Below, piece by piece: positions 39,898-49,252 of a stretch of 64,000 nucleotides of DNA; the stretch's first letter is position 1, and the number at the start of each line of letters is the position of its first letter. Origin of the DNA: Planctomycetaceae bacterium (lineage in GTDB: Bacteria; Planctomycetota; Planctomycetia; Planctomycetales; Planctomycetaceae); NCBI GenBank assembly GCA_028284485.1, contig JANQRQ010000055.1:31479-95478 (forward strand), read 5' to 3'. The notes beneath the pieces are model-generated. The model was not told where the DNA came from. It searched no databases and worked only from the letters and a program-made list of their open reading frames with translations. The translations under genes were made by a program, and so were the position numbers.

Positions 39898-40878
39898 TTA
39901 TTCACGGGCTCTTGCAGGTTTGACCGCGCGGTCCCAACCTTTGAGCACGATATCGAGCGAAAGTGTCCGCCCCTCTCGATTCACCCGGATAACAACCTTG
40001 TCGCCCGGCTTTTTAGCGCGTATGTACTCCACAAGTTGTTCGAAGTCTTCGACCGGTTTGTCATCGAAGGATACAATGTGATCGCGCTCGCGGATGCCCC
40101 CAACATCGGCTGCCGATCCGCGCGTGACAACAGCGATGTGGCAACCTCTCATTCGCGGGTCCGGCATAGGTTGCACACCGAGTTGCGCGGCACCCCGGTA
40201 CACCAAGGTCAAGTCCGGCAGCGCCGCCTGCAGACCGAGTAGACCCTCCCGCGTCACTTCGTTGACATTTTCAATAAAATAAATGTATTTCAATTCCGAC
40301 ATCCGCGCCACTTGCTTTAAGCCGGCGTCTCCGCCAGTCCATTTTTCACCCAAATGTAAGACCGGAATCGCTTGCCGGAAATTATTGATATCTTTCGGAT
40401 CGAGCGCTTTGTCGGGTTCGACTTTCAGCACGCCCCCCATTTTGATGATTTCTTCAATCGCGCGTGCGCGTCGAATCCCGTAGTTGCCCTTCAGCGCATC
40501 GTTGGCCCGGATTGCTGCCGAACGGTTCGGCGATTCCAGCAGCCACAGCAATGCGGTCTCGACGGCATCAACCGTTTCTTTGTCGCCCGATTGATACATC
40601 TTTTCGAGAATCGAGACGGCCCGAACGGCAGCTTCCAAATCTTCCTCATGGGCCAAATCCATCAGCGGCTCGATCGCTGCTTGCCGAAATTGCGGTAGCT
40701 TCTCAGTCGCCTGCCGACGGATTTGGTAATCATCGCTGGAAAGCTGGTTGATCAAAGCCGCAACTTGCTGCGTTGTATCGGTGGCGTCAGGGACTTCCTC
40801 CGCCGCGTGGGAGTTCGCTGCGAACATCAGGACGAGAGCAGCCATCAAACAGTGTTTTTGAAATCTCGGTTTCAGCAT
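39898..40878 (-). CDS. Exported HEAT-like/PDZ protein
   Basis: 326 residues from ATG 40878 (MLKPRFQKHCLMAALVLMFAANSHAAEE), a signal peptide; ATG 40884 in the same frame is equally possible. The N-terminal half is helical (about residues 35-135) with HEAT/armadillo-like wording (DYQIRRQATEKLPQFRQAAIEPL). A middle part contains LKQVARMSELKYIYF and GLLGLQAALPDLTLVYRG, similar to leucine-rich elements. A PDZ domain closes it (about 230-315: CHIAVVTRGSAADVGGIRERDHIVSFDD). No protease triad is present, so it is probably a periplasmic scaffold. Monocistronic. Confidence 0.82.
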   Translation of the reverse strand: MLKPRFQKHCLMAALVLMFAANSHAAEEVPDATDTTQQVAALINQLSSDDYQIRRQATEKLPQFRQAAIEPLMDLAHEEDLEAAVRAVSILEKMYQSGDKETVDAVETALLWLLESPNRSAAIRANDALKGNYGIRRARAIEEIIKMGGVLKVEPDKALDPKDINNFRQAIPVLHLGEKWTGGDAGLKQVARMSELKYIYFIENVNEVTREGLLGLQAALPDLTLVYRGAAQLGVQPMPDPRMRGCHIAVVTRGSAADVGGIRERDHIVSFDDKPVEDFEQLVEYIRAKKPGDKVVIRVNREGRTLSLDIVLKGWDRAVKPARARE

Positions 40879-41189
40879 GATCATGCACCAAATGCTTTCG
40901 CCCGCAATCCCGAGGCAACACGCGGAACTTTGCCGCTTTGGTCCCATCGCTTCTTCGGAATTGCTGTACTGTACCGGGTTCGGTCACTGCTTGAATTTTG
41001 ACAGAAACCGCCCTGCCCCGCCATACCGGATCGAAAACGTCCTCGACGAATCGCTGCGAAAACTTCGCGCATTAGTCGGCAAAACTGCCTTATACTGAGT
41101 GCGATTCGATTCTCGCCATCTTCCCGTGCGATGGTGAAATCGATCATGCAAAAATGCATTCAAATGGTGAAGTCCGAAAGCTGTCGTCG
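40879..41189. other. Divergent intergenic region
   Basis: About 310 bases between the PDZ gene and the ceramidase-like gene. Several ATGs precede the ceramidase signal peptide, but none has a strong ribosome-binding site. No other feature is visible. Confidence 0.35.
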
Positions 41190-42632
41190 ATGAAAACGAA
41201 TGAACCTCTGCAAATGAATTCCAATCAGCGATCGCGGTGTTGGGGAGGCACAATCCATTTACTCCTCGCTGCTGTTATCGCTGTTTCGGCAATGGCCAGC
41301 CCCAACACGTTCGCCAGCGACGATACCGAAGACGCCATTTGGAAAGTTGGTGTGGCTTCTATCACGATTACACCGGCTGAACCGGTCTTCATGTCAGGCT
41401 ATGGTGGTCGAGACAAACCACACCAATCGGTTCATGCCGACCTGCATGCCAAAGCACTCGCATTTGAAGATGTCGCCGGCCGTCGCGGGGTGATCATGAC
41501 AGCCGACCTCGTGAGCATCGGCGGTCGCATGACAGCGCGCGTCTGCCAGCGCGTAAACCGTGAAACGGGTCTCGCACGTAATCAGATTCTGCTGAATGTT
41601 TCCCACACGCATGCCGGGCCGCGCGTTTGGTTGGAAGATGTTCGTACCGGAGATTCCGAACCGGTCGCTGCTACGAAGCGCAACATTGCCCGCATGGAAG
41701 ATCGACTTGTCTCCGTCATTGTCGACGCGGTGGCGAATATGAAGCCGGCCAAGCTTTCCTGGGGAACGGGAGTGGCGACCTTTGTGATGAACCGTCGCGA
41801 GTTTGGTCCACACGGTTGGAAGCTCGGCGTCAACCCACGCGGCCTCGTCGATCGGAGTGTCCCCGTGCTACGGGTCGACTCGCCCGACGGCAAACTGCGG
41901 GCCGTCCTATTCGGCACGGCCTGTCACCCCACCACCTCTCGTGGAGACAATTTCGCTATCGATCCTGATTTCCCTGGCCATGCTCAAAAGTTCATCGAGC
42001 AACAACACCCTGGCTGCATCGCACTGTTCATGGCCGGATGCGGGGCAGATGCCAATCCCTTTCCACGCGGCACCCTGGAATTGGCCACCATTCACGGAAG
42101 GACGTTGGGAAAGGAGGTCTGCCGAGTGCTCGATGCGGAACTCGCATCGAGCAGCGGACCGCTGCGCACCGAATACGAAGAGGTCGACTTACCTCTGCAG
42201 ATCGCCCCTCCGGAAGACGAATTGCAGCGTCGAGCGTCCGACGACTCACAGCCAGGTTGGATTCGTTGGTCGTCAACTGTCATGTTGCGGATGGCACGGC
42301 AACGAAAACCGATTCCCACCCAGTGCACTTTACCTGTAGCGGTTTGGCAGTTCGGCGACGATGTCACGCTGATCGGTTTGCCCTGCGAACCGGTCGTCGG
42401 ATTCGTCCCGCTGATCGAAAAGGCTGTGGGCCCGAACGGGTTGTGGATTGCCGGTTATTGCAACGAAGTGGTCGGATACCTGCCGACGAATCGCGTATTA
42501 AAAGAAGGGGGTTACGAATCGCGGGGGATTGACACGGGCCCCAGCGTGGGACAATTCTCGCCTCCAACCGAAGAGATGATTCTCGAAAGTGTCGTGCGGT
42601 TGACGAGCCGTGCCCGGTCGTACGATCGTTAA
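41190..42632 (+). CDS. Secreted neutral/alkaline ceramidase-like hydrolase
   Basis: 480 residues counted from ATG 41190; ATG 41154 and 41214 are in the same frame, and 41214 would also begin a good signal peptide (GGTIHLLLAAVIAVSAMASPNTFAS). The protein resembles the N-terminal catalytic domain of neutral ceramidase: VGVASITITPAEPVFMSGYGG, LNVSHTHAGPRVW (zinc-type His-x-His), FGTACHPTT and FMAGCGADANP. Full-length ceramidases have an additional C-terminal domain that is absent here. The planctomycete versions are usually annotated only as the ceramidase domain; substrate unknown. Confidence 0.85.
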   Translation: MKTNEPLQMNSNQRSRCWGGTIHLLLAAVIAVSAMASPNTFASDDTEDAIWKVGVASITITPAEPVFMSGYGGRDKPHQSVHADLHAKALAFEDVAGRRGVIMTADLVSIGGRMTARVCQRVNRETGLARNQILLNVSHTHAGPRVWLEDVRTGDSEPVAATKRNIARMEDRLVSVIVDAVANMKPAKLSWGTGVATFVMNRREFGPHGWKLGVNPRGLVDRSVPVLRVDSPDGKLRAVLFGTACHPTTSRGDNFAIDPDFPGHAQKFIEQQHPGCIALFMAGCGADANPFPRGTLELATIHGRTLGKEVCRVLDAELASSSGPLRTEYEEVDLPLQIAPPEDELQRRASDDSQPGWIRWSSTVMLRMARQRKPIPTQCTLPVAVWQFGDDVTLIGLPCEPVVGFVPLIEKAVGPNGLWIAGYCNEVVGYLPTNRVLKEGGYESRGIDTGPSVGQFSPPTEEMILESVVRLTSRARSYDR

Positions 42633-42659
42633 CCCACGTGGCTGCTCAGCGCCACCACG

Positions 42660-43394
42660 TTACAGTTCCTCTCCACCGGTGACATGCAATATCTCGCCAG
42701 TGACGAAGTCGGACTCCAATAGATAAAGCAGAGAGTGAACAATCTCATCAGGCGATCCCGTTCGTCGCAGCGGAATCTGTTCTCTCAATCGTTCTAGATA
42801 AGCGTCGTCCTCATCCGGCGGTGGAAGAATGGCACCAGGCGCGATCGCATTGACCTGTATTTCTGGAGCCAGTTCTGCCGCCAGGCATTTCGTCATCGTT
42901 ACGAGCCCGCTTTTGGAAATCGTGTACGCCAAATGACCCGGCTTAGGGCGAATTGCCCGCCAATCAACGATGTTCACAATGTGCCCCGCTTTGTTCGAAC
43001 TGCGGCGCACCGCAAACTCCTGGCACAGAAAAAACGGGACCCTCAAATTGATCGAAAGGTGACGATCCCAACTCTCGGCGGTCGTTGTTTGTAACGTACC
43101 TGGTTCGAAAATCGCAGCCGAGTTGACCAACACATCGAGCCGACCAAACGCATCGAGGGCATCGTCGATGACAGTCTTGGCGGCAGCAACCGCGTCGCCG
43201 GCAAAATCGGCTTGCACGGTGACGATTTCGCCGCCCGATTTTTGAATCTCATTCGCCAAGTTGTTGGCGTCGACCTGTGAACTGCCGTAATGCACGCATA
43301 GCTTGACCCCACGTTCCGCCAACGCGAGAGACATTGCCCGCCCGATACGGACAGCTCCACCGGTGATGATGGCAACCTTGTCCTTCAAATCCAT
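42660..43394 (-). CDS. Short-chain dehydrogenase, FolM/pteridine-reductase-like
   Basis: 244 residues. The NAD(P)-binding motif TGGAVRIGRAM and the NSAAIF segment mark a classical SDR; the catalytic Tyr-x3-Lys is AYTISKSG. The catalytic Ser position reads IVDWRAIRP, as in pteridine reductases and FolM, where Asp or Thr replaces Ser, and the Arg in GGAVRIG also fits that group. It could therefore reduce dihydrobiopterin or dihydrofolate derivatives (inference). ATG 43394 begins MDLKDKVAIITGG as expected. Convergent with the ceramidase-like gene. Confidence 0.85.
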   Translation of the reverse strand: MDLKDKVAIITGGAVRIGRAMSLALAERGVKLCVHYGSSQVDANNLANEIQKSGGEIVTVQADFAGDAVAAAKTVIDDALDAFGRLDVLVNSAAIFEPGTLQTTTAESWDRHLSINLRVPFFLCQEFAVRRSSNKAGHIVNIVDWRAIRPKPGHLAYTISKSGLVTMTKCLAAELAPEIQVNAIAPGAILPPPDEDDAYLERLREQIPLRRTGSPDEIVHSLLYLLESDFVTGEILHVTGGEEL

Positions 43395-43512
43395 GTCAGC
43401 CGCTCTCAGAATGCCACAAGATCAGGGGACACAATTCATGATACGGTCCACTGGGCATTCTACGCGCAGGCGATGGTCTTTGCGCGTTCGGTCGACTTTC
43501 GAAATCAGCAAT

Positions 43513-45063
43513 TTATGGCGTCAACCGACCGTCACGGGCGAATAAGCGTTGGAATTCGCTGTTCCACGCGGCATTGTTGTTGGACTGATGCGTCGTGGGC
43601 TGAACTCTTCCCAGTTGTGCGGTGTTGCGTTCCGGAATGAATTGAACCTGCTGCGCCGGCTGATAGGTCGGTCCAGCGGAGCTCTCCGGTTTGATCTGCC
43701 ATTCATTTCCCAGCTTGGGGAATCGATCGCTAGGCGGAATGTGCTGGGCCGATTTGAGGAGTTGCGGCGCGCCGGCGTTTGCCATCGCTTGATCGCGAGT
43801 GACTAACGGAGTGCTTTGCATTTGCGGAGCAGTTAATATTCTTGGTGGTGCTTGCCACTGCATTGCCGGCGGCTGGTTCGTCGACCCTGCCAACTGAATA
43901 CCCGGCTGCTGAATAACTGGCGGCTGGGCTTGTGCGATGTCGTAATCGGGAGGAAGCTGAGGCTGCCTCGACTGTGAAGCCATCATTTGACCATTATTCA
44001 ATCCCGAATCCTGCGCCTGAATTTGGCTATAGATTCGCTGGGCCTGATCGCCCCTTCCCTGCGCTTCGAGGGTTTGAGCGATGCTAGCCAAATGCTGTGG
44101 CGAGCCATGTCGTTGAGAGGTCGGGGCCGCTTGAGCCATCGCCATCTGTCCACGCGGGCGTCGATCCGGCGCAAAGCCTTTCAATCCTTCCCACGCGCGC
44201 GAGGGAAGCTTCTTCACGAAATCAGTCGCCTTACGCGCCCGATCCCAGTTTGGACTTGGCTGTGATTGATAATGATAGCCTTGGGGATTCTGGTAAGCGG
44301 ACTGAAAAGTAGGCATCGTTGCCTGTGGGGCCGAATAGGATGCCGACCCATTGCCATTGGGAAGGTATCCGGGACCTGCACTCGGATAAACTTGGCCGGC
44401 CGGTTCCTCGACCCATGGCGTCGGTTGGGCAGGATACATTGGCTGTTGGCCCCAGCCTTGCTGGTTCCAACTTTGTTGATTCACCGGTTGCGGTGCCCAG
44501 ATCTGTTGGTTCCAGTTCTGCTGCTGTACTGGTTGTTGGCTCCAACTCTGCTGCTGTACCGGTTGTGGGGCCAAGTTTTGTTGTGTCCAAGACTGCTGCT
44601 GCACAGGTTGCTGGTTCCAGTTTTGCTGGGGCTGGCTCGGCTGTTGAGCCGATTGTGGGTTCCAATACCCAACGGGCTGACCGGTCGGTGCAGCTTGGCT
44701 GGATTGATTTGCTGGTGTTTGATCGATCTCCGTCGGTTCGGTCGGAGTCGGCACGGGCGTCAGCAATTGAGGGCCTGGCTCTGCGCCGTTGGGCGTCGTT
44801 TGGACGGGCGGCAGGAACTGCTGTCCTCCCGGTCCGCAATCCACACATCCGTCCGAATACATCGCCGGCCCCGATGGGTAGTAGGGCTGTGGTCCATAGG
44901 GGGCGTACGGTTGATAGGGTCCGTACGGCCCATAGCCAAAGAGGGCTGACTTAATCGGGCAGAAACCCCATGTGGGACCGCAATGCCAAGGTGGAATGCA
45001 GCAACCACTGAGTGCGAACAATACGGCAGGAACCGCCAACCGAACGAAAAATCGACCAATCAT
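43513..45063 (-). CDS. Gln/Trp/Pro-rich repetitive lipoprotein
   Basis: 516 residues. ATG 45063 has AGGAAG seven bases upstream. The signal peptide MIGRFFVRLAVPAVLFALSGC ends in a lipobox, with lipidation at Cys21. Tyr/Pro/Gly-rich repeats follow (GYGPYGPYQPYAPYGPQPYY), then a block of about ten QQPVQQQSW/NWNQQ units (residues about 145-215), and then low-complexity Pro/Gln sequence. A short structured segment (WDRARKATDFVKKLPSRAWEG, then a helical AQTLEAQGRGDQAQRIYSQIQ that resembles one TPR-like unit) interrupts it. Probably an outer-membrane or cell-surface structural protein. Confidence 0.75.
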   Translation of the reverse strand: MIGRFFVRLAVPAVLFALSGCCIPPWHCGPTWGFCPIKSALFGYGPYGPYQPYAPYGPQPYYPSGPAMYSDGCVDCGPGGQQFLPPVQTTPNGAEPGPQLLTPVPTPTEPTEIDQTPANQSSQAAPTGQPVGYWNPQSAQQPSQPQQNWNQQPVQQQSWTQQNLAPQPVQQQSWSQQPVQQQNWNQQIWAPQPVNQQSWNQQGWGQQPMYPAQPTPWVEEPAGQVYPSAGPGYLPNGNGSASYSAPQATMPTFQSAYQNPQGYHYQSQPSPNWDRARKATDFVKKLPSRAWEGLKGFAPDRRPRGQMAMAQAAPTSQRHGSPQHLASIAQTLEAQGRGDQAQRIYSQIQAQDSGLNNGQMMASQSRQPQLPPDYDIAQAQPPVIQQPGIQLAGSTNQPPAMQWQAPPRILTAPQMQSTPLVTRDQAMANAGAPQLLKSAQHIPPSDRFPKLGNEWQIKPESSAGPTYQPAQQVQFIPERNTAQLGRVQPTTHQSNNNAAWNSEFQRLFARDGRLTP

Positions 45064-45208
45064 GAAAGCTTCCTTTCTTCGTACATCGATATTGATCGAA
45101 TCAGAAGAATGGCAAACTTTGACGATTTTGCCGGTTATAACGATTTTTCAAGCAATTCGGCTTGGCGAGAAACAGGCTTTCGACGGACAAGTATTCCGTA
45201 AACGTATT

Positions 45209-45940
45209 TCAGACATACGATTGCGTCGTCGGAATGATGACCAGCTCGGGAATATGAGCCCGTGGGTGGAGTTGAGCCACCATCAACACAGAAGTGGCAA
45301 TATCTTCCGGCTGCAAGATCCGGGCCCGGTGTTCTGCATCGACGGGCACGGGACGGTCATCCAAAATCGGCGTTTCGACCTCTCCGGGAAAGACCGTGGT
45401 CACTCGAATGCCGTTGAGCCGTTCCTCTTCGGCGACCGTCATCCCCAATGCCGTCATAGCGAACTTCGAGGCGCTATAGGCAACTCCCCCCAACACGCTG
45501 GCGCGACGCCCGGCGACTGACGAAATGTTGACGATCAGGCCATCTTTGCGTTCGCGCATCTGTGGCAGCACTTCGCGCATCGCGTTGTAAGCGCCGGTCG
45601 CGTTCACTTGCAACAATCGATCCCAATCTTCCGCCGACAGGTCCGCCATCGAACGTTGTTGCACGTTGATGCCGGCACTGTTCACCAGGATGTCGATCTG
45701 ACCGAATTCACTGCCGACTCGCGCGAAGAGTTCGGCGACGCTTCCGCGATCGGCCATGTCGGACGCATGCGCCAGAATCGCCGGTTCGCCGTCGAAGCCA
45801 TTGGCTGTCTCCCGCAGTTTTTCAGGTCGACGCCCGGTAATTGCCACTCGACATCCCGCTTGAGCCAATGATCGGGCAATAGCGGCGCCGATTCCGGTTC
45901 CCCCTCCGGTCACCAGGGCTGTTTTTCCGTTGAGAGTCAT
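45209..45940 (-). CDS. Short-chain dehydrogenase/reductase, classical type
   Basis: 243 residues. TGGGTGIGAAIA (cofactor loop), NSAGIN, the ISSVAGRRA serine region and AYSASKFAM (Tyr-x3-Lys) are intact, so it should be active with NAD(P)(H). Arg residues after the first strand (ITGRRPEK) favour NADP(H). The substrate cannot be predicted; the general type is 3-oxoacyl reductase-like. ATG 45940 gives the usual MTLNGKTALVTGG start. Same strand as the upstream lipoprotein gene's direction, with 145 bases between. Confidence 0.9.
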   Translation of the reverse strand: MTLNGKTALVTGGGTGIGAAIARSLAQAGCRVAITGRRPEKLRETANGFDGEPAILAHASDMADRGSVAELFARVGSEFGQIDILVNSAGINVQQRSMADLSAEDWDRLLQVNATGAYNAMREVLPQMRERKDGLIVNISSVAGRRASVLGGVAYSASKFAMTALGMTVAEEERLNGIRVTTVFPGEVETPILDDRPVPVDAEHRARILQPEDIATSVLMVAQLHPRAHIPELVIIPTTQSYV

Positions 45941-46119
45941 GATTGGATGTTTTCCAGTCGTTCGAGATGTGAACTGAATTCGATGGGGGAAGTCACGATC
46001 GGCGAGCGATTCGCGGAACGACAGAAACCGTCCCTCATCGCCACGACGCCTGTCACTGCCAGATGATGGGATGCATCGAGATTCTAATCAGTTGCGACGT
46101 CAATTGCATCAGAGAGGAT

Positions 46120-46400
46120 GACTTTCCCTAGGGAGGGCGAGGCTCCTGCCGAGCCGCCGAAATTGGGAAAGCCCGTCAATTCCAACTCCGACGAACACTC
46201 ACCATCACGCCGCCAGCTCGACCTAAATCAGATCAAAGCCTGAAGCGCGAGCGAAGGATCTTGAACCACTCTTGCCAACCACATGGCCACGCTACTGTCG
46301 TGTCGTGGCCATGCCACCCGGCGATCGGGTTTTGAAGCGTCATTCCCGCGCGGTAAGCTTACCCCCGCGCAGGCGGGGGGCGGGAATCCAGAAGTACCAA
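46120..46400. repeat. Second cluster of intergenic hairpins
   Basis: In the 743-base gap 45941-46683: CCCTAGGG (46128), GGCTC-CTGCC-GAGCC (46141), GTGGC-CAT-GCCAC (46306), and a large hairpin at 46345-46392 that pairs ATTCCCGC with GCGGGAAT around C-rich arms. The ATTCCCGC arm is the same sequence used twice in the array at 26075-26568. The rest of the gap holds no gene; a 105-codon open frame across the repeats is not credible. Confidence 0.65.
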
Positions 46401-46683
46401 TGCACGCTGAAAGTCACTGGGGCTGTGGACGCCTAATGGATTCTTCAACCTCGAAGCTGCGTTCCGAGAGAGAGAACTCTTCAACGCTCAATCACGCCAC
46501 CAGTCACCCTGCCGCTCAAGTTCGCCAATTCCGCCGGTTTCTGCTGAGAAATCCCCGCCCATGGTCGCGGATGGAGGCTGCTTTCGATTACTCTCAATAA
46601 CTGCCGCATCAAAAACTAATCCTGCACGTGGGCGATTCGGCCCGCGAATCATAAAGCAGACCCGGTAAAGGGACCGAACCTTC

Positions 46684-47859
46684 ATGAGTGACGAAATGTT
46701 TGCGCAATTGGAAGAAGTTCGCGACAGTGCCGGTAAATCGGCAACCATCGATCGGCTGGTGGATTCGCTACGCGAAAGCAAGGAATATCATCGCCTGTTC
46801 GATGCCCTACTCATGAAACAGAAATTCGGCATGGGCCTCCCGCTCGTGCGACCCACGTCATTCGACGACGTACCGGACGACAAGCGAGAGGCGTTCGAAA
46901 AGTCGTATATCGAAGCCGCGCGCGAAGTCGGCCAACTGTTCTTAGCCGACAATCAAATCGGTCAGGCGTGGCTGTACTATCGTACGATTCGTGAACCCGA
47001 GCCGGTTGCGAAAGCGGTCGAAGCTTACCAACCCAACACCGATCAAAGTGAAGAGCTGGATGAAATCCTGAACATTGCGCTTTACGAGGGAGCCAACCCA
47101 GTCAAAGGGCTGGAGATTATGCTGCAAACGCACGGAACCTGTAACACGGTGACAGCCCTCGATCAAAAAATGCCAGAACTCGACTTGGAACAACGGCAAC
47201 GTGCCGCCTGTCTATTGGTGCGCGATGTGTATGCCGACCTCGCCGCTTGTTTAAAGCGCGAGGTGGGCGACCGCATCGCCGGGGTGACACCGCCGGAGTC
47301 GATTCATGAGTTGATCGCCGGACGCGATTGGCTATTCGAAAACGGGAACTATCACATTGACGTTTCGCATTTGAACGCAGTTGTGCGGTTTTCCCGCGCG
47401 CTGACGCCCGATCATCCGGAACTGGCAATGGCCTTGGAACTCGCGGAGTACGGCTCGCACCTCGATCCCCAATTGCAATATGGAACCGATCCTCCGTTTG
47501 ATGAATTTTATACCGGCCATGTACATTACTTTCGAATGTTGCTCGACCAGAAGACGGACGAAGCACTAGCGTACTTTCGTGGCAAACTCGAATCGGTCGA
47601 AGTCGAAGAGAATCAGGAACGGCAGTTAGTCGCCTACGTGCTGGTCGATTTGCTCTCGCGCGTGAATCGGCTCGACGATGCACTCGACGTCGCCGCGGAG
47701 TATCTCACCGATATCGAAGAAGCCAGCGGCTTTTCCTTCGCCGACTTATGCCGGCAAGCGGGCCGACTCGATACGCTGCAGCAAGTCGCCCGCAAGAAGG
47801 GCGATTTGGTACGATACGCGGCGGCACTTCTCGATCAAACCGGCGAATCCGAATCTTGA
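46684..47859 (+). CDS. Cytoplasmic helical repeat (solenoid-like) protein, unknown function
   Basis: 391 residues, no signal peptide or membrane segment. ATG 46684 has AGGGA eleven bases upstream. The sequence is almost wholly helical and acidic, with repeated helix pairs such as VGQLFLADNQIGQAWLYYRTI and LVDLLSRVNRLDDALDVAAEYL, which read like TPR-type units. No catalytic motif is seen. I recall only uncharacterised planctomycete homologues. The methyltransferase gene starts 88 bases downstream on the same strand. Confidence 0.75.
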   Translation: MSDEMFAQLEEVRDSAGKSATIDRLVDSLRESKEYHRLFDALLMKQKFGMGLPLVRPTSFDDVPDDKREAFEKSYIEAAREVGQLFLADNQIGQAWLYYRTIREPEPVAKAVEAYQPNTDQSEELDEILNIALYEGANPVKGLEIMLQTHGTCNTVTALDQKMPELDLEQRQRAACLLVRDVYADLAACLKREVGDRIAGVTPPESIHELIAGRDWLFENGNYHIDVSHLNAVVRFSRALTPDHPELAMALELAEYGSHLDPQLQYGTDPPFDEFYTGHVHYFRMLLDQKTDEALAYFRGKLESVEVEENQERQLVAYVLVDLLSRVNRLDDALDVAAEYLTDIEEASGFSFADLCRQAGRLDTLQQVARKKGDLVRYAAALLDQTGESES

Positions 47860-47947
47860 AATGTTATTAACCGGCGGCACCTCAGACTCGAACATCAAGC
47901 GTCGTTCGCACGGTTGAGTTTTCCGAACCGTTGTTGGATGTAGAACA

Positions 47948-48751
47948 ATGTCCACGTCGTACGAATCCCGAAACCAGGCAGCTTGGAATTTGCTGGCGGA
48001 ATCGGGCAGTCAGTTTGCACAGGTCGCCAACGATGAAGAGTGCCGCAATCCATTGGTCACGCTCGATACCCGGGGCTGGCTGCCGGCCAGTGTCCGCGGA
48101 TTGGATGTCCTCTGCCTGGCTTCGGGCGGCGGTTGGCAATCGATTTTGTATGCGTGTGCCGGCGCGAATGTGACGGTGGTCGACCTCAGTGAATCAATGC
48201 TGGAACTCGATCGCCGCGAGGCCGAGCGCCGCAGTTTGACCGTCAGAACCGTTCATGCCTCGATGGATGATTTGTCGATGTTGGCCGACGAAAGTTTCGA
48301 CATCGTGCATCAACCGGTCAGCACTTGTTACGTGCCAAAGATCGCCGACGTCTATCAGGAGATCGCCCGTGTCGCCCGGGACGGAGGAACGTACATCAGC
48401 CAGCACAAGCAACCGACCAGTTTGCAAATCACCGGCCGTGACCACCGCGACCGGTATCACTTGGGGATCGAGTACTACCACGAAGGTGCGCTGCCGCGCA
48501 GTAATGACGATTCCTACCGCGAAACCGGAGCTGTCGAGTATCTGCATCGCTGGGAACATCTCGTCGGCGAGTTGTGCCGCTGCGGATTCGTATTGCAGGA
48601 TTTCTGTGAACCGTTTCGGGCTGATCGGCAGGCACCGCCCGGTCATTACCGGCATCGAGGGAGATACGTGGCTCCCTACGTGCGGCTCAAGGCGTGTCGC
48701 ATCCCGCGGGCCGAGCAGGAGGAACCTGCTTCGTCGATTTGGACGCCGTAG
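47948..48751 (+). CDS. Class I SAM-dependent methyltransferase
   Basis: 267 residues. The nucleotide-binding motif I is VLCLASGGGWQSILYACAG (LASGGG in place of the common LxxGxGxG), followed by the acidic motif VTVVDLSESML and DESFDIVHQPVST, all typical of the fold. The C-terminal half has HLGIEYYHEG and many His/Arg residues; the substrate is unknown. ATG 47948 has no strong Shine-Dalgarno. The SnoaL-like gene follows by 25 bases, so the two probably form an operon with the solenoid protein. Confidence 0.88.
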   Translation: MSTSYESRNQAAWNLLAESGSQFAQVANDEECRNPLVTLDTRGWLPASVRGLDVLCLASGGGWQSILYACAGANVTVVDLSESMLELDRREAERRSLTVRTVHASMDDLSMLADESFDIVHQPVSTCYVPKIADVYQEIARVARDGGTYISQHKQPTSLQITGRDHRDRYHLGIEYYHEGALPRSNDDSYRETGAVEYLHRWEHLVGELCRCGFVLQDFCEPFRADRQAPPGHYRHRGRYVAPYVRLKACRIPRAEQEEPASSIWTP

Positions 48752-48776
48752 AGTTGTAATCTGACAAAGGAAACCG

Positions 48777-49163
48777 ATGAGCAGCCAACTCGAGAGAAAC
48801 AAGCAAAACGCTATGGCGTTCTACGATTTGATGTTCAATCAATGCCAACCCGCTGAAGCTGTCGAGAAGTACGTCGGCACATCGTACACCCAACACAATC
48901 CGATGGTGGCCGACGGCAAGGACGCATTCATCGAGTACTTCGAGCGCATGGCGCACGAGCACCCCGGCAAGAAGGTGCACTTCGTAAGGACCATCGCCGA
49001 GGGAGATTACGTGGTACTTCATTGCCGTCAGGAATGGCCGGGGAGCCCCGATTGGGCAGGGATCGACATCTTCCGATTCGACGACGAGGGCAAAGTCGTC
49101 GAACACTGGGACGTATTGCAAACCGTTCCCGAAGAATCGGCCCACAATAACGGCATGTTTTAG
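48777..49163 (+). CDS. SnoaL-like (NTF2-fold) protein
   Basis: 128 residues of the SnoaL/NTF2-like fold: [39 protein letters not shown], then [21 protein letters not shown] and [20 protein letters not shown]. The His in QHNP and the Asp in GIDIFRFDD are positions used for catalysis in SnoaL-type cyclases and aldol enzymes. Many members are small stress or detoxification enzymes, so no substrate is assigned. ATG 48777 has AAAGGAAACCG upstream. A sulfatase leader remnant begins right after the stop. Confidence 0.9.
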   Translation: MSSQLERNKQNAMAFYDLMFNQCQPAEAVEKYVGTSYTQHNPMVADGKDAFIEYFERMAHEHPGKKVHFVRTIAEGDYVVLHCRQEWPGSPDWAGIDIFRFDDEGKVVEHWDVLQTVPEESAHNNGMF

Positions 49164-49165
49164 AA

Positions 49166-49252
49166 CCAGTCCCCAAACCCGGTTGTGCTTGTTCTTGAAC
49201 CTTAAATACGAGTGTCGGTATGACGCATCAGAGGGTATTGGGACCACTTTTA
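49166..49252 (+). pseudogene. Remnant of a sulfatase leader and first codons
   Basis: ACCAGTCCCCAAACCCGGTT then GTGCTTGTT is identical to the sequence just upstream of the sulfatase fusion gene (minus strand, about 39660-39632). The match continues to a start codon: here ATG 49220 opens MTHQRVLGPLL, against MHQRVLGPLL in the intact gene. Similarity ends at about 49252, where a TAGAGC element begins. It is a short 5' copy, not a functional gene. Confidence 0.75.

Noticed and set aside
46283..46600. 105-residue open frame in the large gap before the solenoid-like gene
   Set aside because: It runs through palindromic repeats, has no ribosome-binding site and no recognisable features.
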